DNA of 60,937 nt from IMG/VR virus record IMGVR_UViG_3300035670_000217, positions 1-60,937 of that record; one strand, 5' to 3'. Of this stretch, positions 55,241-60,937 are shown piece after piece. The notes beneath the pieces are model-generated. The model saw only the letters and a program-made list of their open reading frames with translations, ran no database searches and was not told where the DNA came from. The position numbers were made by a program, and so were the translations under genes. This DNA is from a virus. Position 1 is the stretch's first letter. Every line of letters starts with the position of its first letter.

Positions 55241-55822
55241 CTACGAGTAATTGAGGAGTTGTTCCGCTGCCGCTTCCGCGGCCTCCGGACTCTCGAAGTG
55301 CTGCTCCAATACCAGCGACCAACAGACCCCAAAGACCGCCCGGTAAAGCTCCCGGAAGGTGGCTTCATCCATGCTGGCAAAGGACCACGAAACGGGCTCT
55401 CGGCGAGGCCCTGCTGGCGTCATCACCTCCCGGTAGAAGCCGGCCTTTACCGTGATGAACGCCCGGAACGCCTCGAAGCTCTTGTCGATATCGAGAGTGC
55501 TTCGCTTGGCATTCAGGGCCTGAAGGAACTCGGTGGCGAGCTGGCAGCACGCCTCCTCGCTGACGCCTCGGCTGATCATGTAGTCCGTCAGGCGGATGAC
55601 GGTCGCCTTCTCCACCTCGGTAACCAAGGTGTCGGGCTCCCACATATCGAAGGTCATCTTCAACATGCTGAACACGAGCCGATGAAACGCCTCGTTGCGC
55701 GGCACGACCACCCGAGCCTTGAGGGGCTTGCCCTCGGGTAGTCCGCGAATGGCGTCCAGGCTCTCGTTGTCGGCGGCCACCAGCATGTCGCCGCGACGCT
55801 CAAGGCGCAGGGTCTTGGCCAT
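55241..55822 (-). CDS. DUF1367 family protein
   Basis: 193 residues. KPLKARVVVPRNEAFHRLVFSMLKMTFDMWEP and the C-terminal WSFASMDEATFRELYRAVFGVCWSLVLEQ match DUF1367, a lambdoid-type recombination-region protein of unknown function. It overlaps the upstream gene by about 23 bases. Neighbours: SSB, HNH, RdgC. Confidence 0.82.
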   Translation of the reverse strand: MAKTLRLERRGDMLVAADNESLDAIRGLPEGKPLKARVVVPRNEAFHRLVFSMLKMTFDMWEPDTLVTEVEKATVIRLTDYMISRGVSEEACCQLATEFLQALNAKRSTLDIDKSFEAFRAFITVKAGFYREVMTPAGPRREPVSWSFASMDEATFRELYRAVFGVCWSLVLEQHFESPEAAEAAAEQLLNYS

Positions 55823-56159
55823 CGTCGCCCTCCTCCTCGTCGAGTAGGTCGAGGAGATCCACCGGCCGCTTGAGGCCGAGGTTATCGTAGAGCCCGATGA
55901 TCGCGGCGGCCAGGGCGCGCTCGTTGGACGTGGCCTTGGCCACCTGGGCGCGGCGCGGGACCACGACCCACTCCAGGCCGGGCACGGTCTTGAGGTTCTC
56001 CAGGTTGGAGCGCGTCATCTCGATGCCGACGGCATCCTTGACGCTGGCCAGGATGGTCTTGGGTGACAGGCCGCGCAGGGCCTCCTGGTGCTGCTCCAGG
56101 TAGCGGCAGACCATCACCACCTCACTGGTCGACAGCATTCGCCGGGTGATCTTGCTCAT
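55800..56159 (-). CDS. Hypothetical protein next to SSB
   Basis: 119 residues. MSKITRRMLSTSEVVMVCRYLEQHQEALRGLSPKTILASVKDAVGIEMTRSNLENL suggests an HTH-like helical fold. The tail (DLLDLLDEEEGDDGQDPAP) is acidic like SSB tails. It may bind DNA or regulate. It follows the ssb gene closely. No family is recognised. Confidence 0.6.
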   Translation of the reverse strand: MSKITRRMLSTSEVVMVCRYLEQHQEALRGLSPKTILASVKDAVGIEMTRSNLENLKTVPGLEWVVVPRRAQVAKATSNERALAAAIIGLYDNLGLKRPVDLLDLLDEEEGDDGQDPAP

Positions 56160-56188
56160 GGGGCCTCCTCTCGTCGCAAGCTATTGAA

Positions 56189-56704
56189 TTAGAAGGGGAT
56201 GGTGTCATCAAAGTCGTCGAAACCGCCCGGATCGGGCGCGCCGTAGTTCCCCTGCTGCTGAGGCTGCTGACCGCCCTGGTACAGGTTGCGCCCCTGCTGC
56301 CCTATGCTCTGCTGCTGGGGCTGCTGGCCGCCGTAGCCGCCCTGCTGCTGAGGCTGCTGACCGCCCTGGGGGCTATCCAGCATCTGCATGTCGCGGATCT
56401 TGATCTCGGTGCTGTAACGGTCGGTGCCATCCTGGGCCTGCCACTTGCGGGTGTGCAGGCTGCCCTCGATGTAGATGCGACTGCCCTTCTTCACATACTG
56501 CTGGATGATCTCAGCGAGCTTGTCGAAGGCGTTGCAGCGGTGCCACTCGGTCTTCTCCTGGCGCTCCCCACTCTGCTTGTCCTTCCAGGTTTCCGTGGTG
56601 GCCAGGCTGAGGTTGGCTACGGCCACTCCTGAAGGCAGGAACCGCACCTCGGGGTCTTGGCCCACGTTGCCGATCAAGATCACCTTGTTGACGCCTCTCG
56701 CCAT
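56189..56704 (-). CDS. ssb: Single-stranded DNA-binding protein
   Basis: 171 residues. OB-fold: [60 protein letters not shown]. Then a Q/G-rich linker ([10 protein letters not shown]) and the acidic tip DDFDDTIPF that binds partner proteins. First gene of the minus-strand replication and recombination unit. Confidence 0.95.
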   Translation of the reverse strand: MARGVNKVILIGNVGQDPEVRFLPSGVAVANLSLATTETWKDKQSGERQEKTEWHRCNAFDKLAEIIQQYVKKGSRIYIEGSLHTRKWQAQDGTDRYSTEIKIRDMQMLDSPQGGQQPQQQGGYGGQQPQQQSIGQQGRNLYQGGQQPQQQGNYGAPDPGGFDDFDDTIPF

Positions 56705-56749
56705 GATGGTATTCCTCTATCGTTGATGATGGATGTGCTTGCCAAGGGG

Positions 56750-56778
56750 AGAATAGCCAGCATTATCCGATACCGCAA
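56750..56778 (-). promoter_or_regulatory. Putative promoter for the ssb-led minus-strand unit
   Basis: On the minus strand TTGCGG (56773-56778) and TATTCT (56750-56755) are 17 bases apart, about 45 bases before ssb. This lies in the AT-rich divergent control region at 56705-56963, which holds no gene. Confidence 0.45.
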
Positions 56779-56838
56779 GAGCTGACTGGAATCCGGCGAT
56801 ACTCCTTGGTTATAGACACAACTGGACATTGGGAGACA

Positions 56839-56867
56839 TTGCACAGGGGTCTCGTTGGGTCTATGAT
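56839..56867 (+). promoter_or_regulatory. Putative promoter of the plus-strand unit
   Basis: TTGCAC (56839-56844), a 17-base spacer and TATGAT (56862-56867), about 100 bases ahead of the exonuclease ATG at 56964. The TTGCAC hexamer is the same as the -35 of the promoter at 42736-42764. It should drive recombination and accessory genes to the right end and beyond. Confidence 0.55.
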
Positions 56868-56963
56868 GTGTGACAGGTGGTAGCGCCGAGTGGCATCCAT
56901 CTACAACCAAGGCACAACCAGGAGCAACCATACCGCTCCATGACGCACCGAGAGGACTCACCC

Positions 56964-57968
56964 ATGATGGAATCCCTGAATCGCCAGTTCATCGACTTCA
57001 CCACTGAGGAGGCGTGGTTGGCTGACCGCGAGAAAGACCTCACCAGCACCGAGATCGCCGCCCTGTTCGGCGTCTCTCCCTACATGACCCACTACGAACT
57101 CTGGCACCGCAAGACCGGCCAGCTCGCCGTGGAGTTCGAGGGCAACGAGCGCACCAAGTGGGGCAACCGCCTGGAATCCGCCATCGCCCTGGGCGTGGCC
57201 GAGGATCTCGGCCTGGTGGTGGAGCCGTTCAAGGTCTACGCCCGCGTCGAGGATCGCCGCCTGGGCTCGTCGTTCGACTTCAAGATCACCGGCTTGGCCA
57301 AGGACTACACCGGCGAGGAGAACGACTACCGCGACCTGTTCCGCCGGCACGGCCCCGGGATCATGGAGGTCAAGAACGTCGACGGCCTGGTGTTCCGCCG
57401 GAGCTGGCTGCAGGACGGCGAGCTGGTCGAGGCGCCGCCGCACATCGAGCTGCAGGTGCAGCACCAGATGCTCGTATCCGGGCTCTCCTGGGCCTGCGTG
57501 GCGCCGCTGGTGGCCGGCAACACCCCGACCCCGTTCTATCGCGCCTACGACCCGAAGATCGGCGCCGCGATCATGAAGCGCGCAGAGGCCTTCTGGGCGA
57601 GCGTGGAGGAGGGCAAGGCCCCGACCCCAGAGTACGCCAAGGACGCCGACACCATCGCCACGCTGCTGCTGCAGGATGACGGCGAGAGCGTGGATCTCAC
57701 CGACAACGCCCGGTTCGCCGAGGTCTGCGCCGCCTACAAGGCGGCCAGCGCCGACGAGAAGGCCGCCATCGAGCGCAAGCGGGCCGCCAAGGGCGAGATC
57801 CTGGAGATCATGGGCACCGCTGCCACGGCCACCACCGAGGGCTTCAAGGTCAGCGCCAAGACGCGCAAGGGCAATCCGGGGAAGACCATCACGCCCGAGA
57901 TGGTCGGCGAGATCATCGGCGCCCGGAAGGCGACCCGCTATCCCACCATCACTCCAGTCAAGGGGTAA
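56964..57968 (+). CDS. YqaJ-like viral exonuclease
   Basis: 334 residues. STEIAALFGVSPYMTHYELWHRKTG, WGNRLESAIALGVAEDLGL (Glu), SSFDFKI (Asp), GPGIMEVKNVDG (ExK) and HIELQVQHQMLVSG follow the YqaJ (lambda-exonuclease fold) active-site pattern. With RecT it forms a two-component recombination system, replacing lambda Exo/Beta. GAGAGGA lies 7 bases before the ATG at 56964. The first gene of the plus strand. Confidence 0.88.
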   Translation: MMESLNRQFIDFTTEEAWLADREKDLTSTEIAALFGVSPYMTHYELWHRKTGQLAVEFEGNERTKWGNRLESAIALGVAEDLGLVVEPFKVYARVEDRRLGSSFDFKITGLAKDYTGEENDYRDLFRRHGPGIMEVKNVDGLVFRRSWLQDGELVEAPPHIELQVQHQMLVSGLSWACVAPLVAGNTPTPFYRAYDPKIGAAIMKRAEAFWASVEEGKAPTPEYAKDADTIATLLLQDDGESVDLTDNARFAEVCAAYKAASADEKAAIERKRAAKGEILEIMGTAATATTEGFKVSAKTRKGNPGKTITPEMVGEIIGARKATRYPTITPVKG

Positions 57969-57971
57969 GCC

Positions 57972-58850
57972 ATGAACGATCACACTCAGCACCAAGCGCC
58001 CGCCCAGCGCCCGCTGCCGCCGGCCCTGGCCTTCAAGCGCGACCTCGAGAAGTCGAACGACAAGTGGCGCAGCCTGCTTCCCGAGCATATCCGCCCGGAG
58101 AAGTTCGTTTCGGCGGCCATGTCGGCGATCAACCACAATCCCGATCTGCTGAATGCCGACAAGACCAGCCTGTTCAACGCCCTTAGCCAGTCGTGCCAGG
58201 ACGGCCTGCTGCCGGACAACCGCGAGGGCGCCCTGGTCATCCACAACACCAAGGTCAGCCGGCGCGGCGAGCCCGACATGTGGGTGGCCAAGGTGGCCTG
58301 GATGCCCATGGTCCGCGGCGTCCTCAAGAAGATCCGCCAGTCTGGCGAGGTCGCCACGATCACCCTGCAGGTGGTCTACCAGGGCGACGAGTTCGACTTC
58401 TGGGTGGACGACGAGGGCGAGCACCTCATGCACAAGCCGGCGTTCGACGCCGACCGCAGCGACGCCAACATCCGCCTGGCCTATGCCCTGGTGCGCATGA
58501 AGGACGGCGAGCTGCAGGTGGAGATCATCACCAAGGTCGAGCTGGAGAAGATTCGCAAGGCCAGCAAGACCGGCGCCAAGGGCTACGGCCCCTGGAAGGA
58601 CTGGTACGCGCAGATGGCGAAGAAGTCCGCCCTGCACCGCCTAGCGCCCAAGCTGCCGATCTCCTCGGAGCTGATCAACCTGATCCAGCGCGACGACGAG
58701 CTGTACGACTTCGACCAGCGCCAGGAACGCGACATCACGCCCAGCAAGCCCGAGCGTGGCCGTTCCTCGCGCCTGTCCCAACTGATCGACGACGAGGAGG
58801 AGAGCGATGCAAACGCAGACGCCGGAAGTGCCGTCCATGACGAGGGCTGA
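57972..58850 (+). CDS. recT: RecT-family single-strand annealing protein
   Basis: 292 residues. LAFKRDLEKSNDKWRSLLPEHI, FVSAAMSAINHNPDLLNADKTSLFNALSQSCQDGLLPDNREGALV, and AKVAWMPMVRGVLKKIRQSG match RecT. It anneals ssDNA resected by the adjacent exonuclease. It starts three bases after the exonuclease stop. The C-terminus is charged and disordered. Confidence 0.92.
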   Translation: MNDHTQHQAPAQRPLPPALAFKRDLEKSNDKWRSLLPEHIRPEKFVSAAMSAINHNPDLLNADKTSLFNALSQSCQDGLLPDNREGALVIHNTKVSRRGEPDMWVAKVAWMPMVRGVLKKIRQSGEVATITLQVVYQGDEFDFWVDDEGEHLMHKPAFDADRSDANIRLAYALVRMKDGELQVEIITKVELEKIRKASKTGAKGYGPWKDWYAQMAKKSALHRLAPKLPISSELINLIQRDDELYDFDQRQERDITPSKPERGRSSRLSQLIDDEEESDANADAGSAVHDEG

Positions 58851-59001
58851 ACTGGCGCAGCGGTGGGGGGTGACCGAGCGCACCCTCGCCCGCTGGAAGC
58901 GCCTGGGGCGGGCTCTCCCGCCCGAGGCTCGGCACCTGGGCAAGCGCCCGGTGCGCTACCTGATCAGCGATGTTGAGGCCTTTGAGGCCAGCATCCGATA
59001 A
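58807..59001 (+). CDS. Small HTH (MerR/excisionase-like) DNA-binding protein
   Basis: 64 residues. MTRAELAQRWGVTERTLARWKRLGRALPPEARHLGKRPVRYLISDVEAFE is a winged HTH of the MerR/excisionase type. It overlaps the RecT gene end by 44 bases; GAGGAGAG precedes the ATG at 58807. A start at 58837 is also possible. It may regulate the unit. No integrase exists to pair it with an Xis role. Confidence 0.72.
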   Translation: MQTQTPEVPSMTRAELAQRWGVTERTLARWKRLGRALPPEARHLGKRPVRYLISDVEAFEASIR

Positions 59002-59026
59002 GCACCACCACCGAGAGGAAGACCGC

Positions 59027-60055
59027 ATGACCACCGAGACACTGAACGTCGAGATCATCCGCGACGAAGAAGGCGTGAAGATCACCGAGTACAGCCGCAC
59101 CCTGGCGGCGCTGGACGCCCTGGAGAAGAAGCACAAAGGGGTGGTGTTCGAGGTATCCACCACCGCCGGCATGAAGGAGGCCAAGGCCGCCAGGAAACAG
59201 TTGCGGGATCTGCGCGTGGCCCTGGAGAAGAAGCGCAAGGATCTCAAGGCGCCGGTCCTGGACTACACTCGCGCCCTGGACGGCCAGGCGAAGACGATCA
59301 CCGCCAGGATCGAGGCCCTGGAGAGCCCGATCGACGAGCAGGTGAAGGCCGAGGAACAGCGCAAGGCGCGCGAGAAGGCCGAGGCCGAGGCCGCCGAGCG
59401 TGCTCGCATCGACGCCCATCGCCAGGTGATCGAGGAGATGCGCAGTGCACCGCTGGCGATGATCGGCGAGGCATCCGACACCATCCGTCAGGCGTTCCAG
59501 TCTCTCCAGGCGACCGATCTCACCGGGCTCGAGGAGTTCCAGTCCGAGGCTGCACTGGTCAAGGACGAGGCGGCCGGCAAGCTGCACGAGCTGCTGAGAC
59601 AGACCATCGAGCGCGAGGAGGCTGTCGCCCGGGAAGCCGAGGACCGGCGCCAGCGCGAGGCGAAAGAGGCCGAGGAGAAGGCAGCCAGGTCCGCCGAGCT
59701 GGAGGAGCTGGAGGAGCTGCGGCGCTTCAAGGCGCAGCAGGAGGCCAAGGAACTCGAGGCGCGCAGGATCTCCGCCGCGGTGCCGGCCACCGACAGCGAG
59801 CCCAAGCCCGAGCCCGTCGCTGCGCCCGAGCCAGAGCCGGCCCCGCAAGAGGCGTACTTCGACGTCACCGTGGAATGGTCGGGCTACAGCCGAGGGCGCT
59901 CCCTCTACCGCGTGATGGCCGCCGACGCCAGCGAGGCCGCGGATCGTTGGGCCGAGGGCGAACTGGTCGAGCGCACCGTAGTCCGCGACGACACCGAGGG
60001 GGAGGTGTTCCTCGTGGAGCCCAGCGACGCACTGGCAGCGGCGGGAGGTGTGTGA
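59027..60055 (+). CDS. Coiled-coil protein, DUF1351-like
   Basis: 342 residues. TAGMKEAKAARKQLRDLRVALEKKRKDLKAPVLDYTRALDGQAKTI is the typical start of DUF1351-like phage coiled-coil proteins found beside RecT. The middle is Arg/Glu/Ala-rich coiled coil; residues about 245-280 are Pro/Glu-rich; the end (YFDVTVEWSGYSRGRSLYRVMAADASEAADRW) forms a separate small domain. ATG 59027 follows GAGAGGAAG. Confidence 0.75.
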   Translation: MTTETLNVEIIRDEEGVKITEYSRTLAALDALEKKHKGVVFEVSTTAGMKEAKAARKQLRDLRVALEKKRKDLKAPVLDYTRALDGQAKTITARIEALESPIDEQVKAEEQRKAREKAEAEAAERARIDAHRQVIEEMRSAPLAMIGEASDTIRQAFQSLQATDLTGLEEFQSEAALVKDEAAGKLHELLRQTIEREEAVAREAEDRRQREAKEAEEKAARSAELEELEELRRFKAQQEAKELEARRISAAVPATDSEPKPEPVAAPEPEPAPQEAYFDVTVEWSGYSRGRSLYRVMAADASEAADRWAEGELVERTVVRDDTEGEVFLVEPSDALAAAGGV

Positions 60056-60597
60056 TGGCCCGTTATCAGCCAGGCAACTGCCCGGAGTGCAGAAGGCCGG
60101 TGGCCGCGAAGGCCGGGCATCCGCCGCCCAAGTGCCTCGACTGCGCGATGATCGGGATCGACCCACCGGCGCCGAGCGGCCACCGCACGACCCCTCAGGC
60201 CGCGCAAGGGGTGGCCGACAGGATGAAGGAGCTGGAGGCGCAGCGAGACGAGGCCATCGAGCAGCGCGACGCCCTGGCGGCGTCTGTGGAGCGGCTGAAC
60301 AACAAGCTGGGCGATATCAAGGATCAGCTCTACGGCCGAAACCTGCATGTTGCCGGTTGGCACCTGAACGGCGATCTAGAGCCGATGGATGCGTGGTTCA
60401 AGGACAACGATTGGGAGCCTGAATCAGAGCCCACAACCTCCCTCACCCGCCTCAAGGCCGAGTGGCAGGCGGAGGTGTTGGAGCGGTGCGCCAAAGGTGT
60501 CGCCGCATGTAAGCCGGGAGCCACCCCGAGGGGCATCAGTATTGCGATCAAGATGGAAGCTGAAGAACTCCGCCGCCAAGCCGAAGGAGGTGAGTGA
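60055..60597 (+). CDS. Zinc-finger-containing small protein
   Basis: 180 residues. CPECRRPVAAKAGHPPPKCLDC is a Cys4-type zinc element. Coiled coil about 55-90 (ERLNNKLGDIKDQL). The end EELRRQAEGGE is repeated at the next gene's end. ATG overlaps the preceding stop (TGATG). Function is unknown. Confidence 0.65.
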   Translation: MARYQPGNCPECRRPVAAKAGHPPPKCLDCAMIGIDPPAPSGHRTTPQAAQGVADRMKELEAQRDEAIEQRDALAASVERLNNKLGDIKDQLYGRNLHVAGWHLNGDLEPMDAWFKDNDWEPESEPTTSLTRLKAEWQAEVLERCAKGVAACKPGATPRGISIAIKMEAEELRRQAEGGE

Positions 60598-60854
60598 TGG
60601 GCGTTATTACGAGGACGATCAAGGATGCTACTTGTGACATCTGCATGGCTGAGTGCGGCGAGTATGACGGTGACATAGAAGTGCGCGTCAATAATGGCGA
60701 TGGCAAGGACGTAGGCCCCGCCTACATAACCGGGACCCTACGATTTTATCAGCCCTACGGCGTGAGCAGCGGCATCCTGTGCCGCGCATGCAAGTTGAAG
60801 TTCCTGACCCGTTACCTCAATGAACTCCGACGCCAGGCTGAGGAGGGGGAATGA
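60597..60854 (+). CDS. Small cysteine-containing protein (full version of the gene cut at the left end)
   Basis: 85 residues. GVITRTIKDATCDICMAECGEYDGDIEVRV and GILCRACKLKFLTRYLNELRRQAEEGE. Four Cys (CDIC, CRAC) suggest a zinc site. Bases 60703-60829 equal bases 1-127. ATG 60597 overlaps the previous stop, after GGAGGTG. It shows the gene-end motif ELRRQAE. Confidence 0.72.
   Translation: MGVITRTIKDATCDICMAECGEYDGDIEVRVNNGDGKDVGPAYITGTLRFYQPYGVSSGILCRACKLKFLTRYLNELRRQAEEGE
60703..60829. repeat. Terminal direct repeat, right copy
   Basis: Identical to bases 1-127. It ends 108 bases before the window end, so the right end has unique sequence beyond it: the continuation differs from that after the left copy. 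Confidence 0.9.
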
Positions 60855-60937
60855 ACCGCGCCCAACGCCGGGCCGCCGAGAAGGCCCAGCGACACAACCG
60901 CGCCGCCGGAATGGGGCGCGCCGGGGTGGATCGCTAC
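60851..60937 (+). CDS. 5' end of a small basic protein (partial)
   Basis: The ATG (60851) overlaps the preceding stop (ATGA) and follows GAGGAGGGGG. It opens MNRAQRRAAEKAQRHNRAAG, a start common in small phage proteins, and runs off the window. Only this alternative end carries it; the left end continues with the Lar-like gene instead. Confidence 0.55.
   Translation, partial: MNRAQRRAAEKAQRHNRAAGMGRAGVDRY

Noticed and set aside
60703-60829. True short terminal repeats of a T7-like linear genome
   Set aside because: The right copy is not at the end, the length is exactly 127, and the plus-strand gene order joins smoothly across the ends; circular closure explains it better.
1-60937. tRNA genes, integrase and attachment site
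   Set aside because: No tRNA T-arm with cloverleaf partner sequences, no tyrosine or serine recombinase motif and no att-like repeat was seen on reading. The excisionase-like HTH at 58807 alone is not evidence for lysogeny.

Overview
The window looks like an essentially complete genome of a short-tailed (podovirus-like) tailed phage. The DNA is GC-rich throughout. Gene content is that of a phage of a Gram-negative proteobacterium: an Rz/Rz1-type spanin pair, RdgC, a YbcO-like (DUF1364) protein, a DUF1367 protein, a lambda O-like initiator gene carrying iterons, and a YqaJ-like exonuclease with RecT. I cannot name the host. I see no integrase, no obvious CI-type repressor, no phage RNA polymerase and no tRNA, so a temperate lifestyle is not supported but not excluded.

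Layout. Two divergent transcription units leave a promoter region at about 56.7-56.96 kb. The plus-strand unit carries exonuclease, RecT, a small HTH protein, a coiled-coil protein and a string of small accessory genes. It runs off the right end and apparently continues at the left end (1-2180), because bases 1-127 are repeated exactly at 60703-60829. Everything from 56.7 kb down to 2.15 kb is on the minus strand. In transcription order this is SSB, recombination and replication genes (RdgC, methyltransferase, RuvC-like resolvase, O-like initiator with ori, helicase loader, DnaB), a block of small early genes with operator-like dyads (47-40 kb), packaging and head genes (TerS, TerL, portal, Acb2-like protein, scaffold, CsrA-like protein, N4-gp56-type capsid), short-tail and fibre genes, ejection-type internal proteins, a giant 5162-residue polyvalent protein, and the lysis cassette.

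Standout features. (1) The giant protein joins a lytic transglycosylase, a DNA adenine-methyltransferase-like domain, an SNF2-like helicase, an HExxH zinc-peptidase motif and a PLxRFG-type segment. (2) Inside its low-complexity linkers, in another frame of the same strand, lie two apparent overprinted genes with their own ribosome binding sites (14116-14418 and 16981-17130). (3) Two inteins interrupt ATPase P-loops: a class-1-type intein in TerL and a probable class 3 (W-C-T) intein in DnaB, both with LAGLIDADG-like motifs. (4) Four phased iterons plus an AT-rich repeat block inside the initiator gene look like a lambda-type origin. (5) A family of 21-bp dyads sits at early minus-strand promoters. 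(6) An Acb2/Tad1-type cyclic-nucleotide sponge gene and a CsrA-like gene are embedded in the head module. (7) Two HNH-AP2 paralogues and a T5orf172-type (GIY-YIG-like) gene show repeated invasion by homing-type elements.

Assembly note. The terminal repeat is exactly 127 bp and the two copies are followed by different sequence. The simplest reading is a circular or circularly permuted genome of about 60.7 kb closed through a 127-mer, plus a 108-base alternative branch at the right end.
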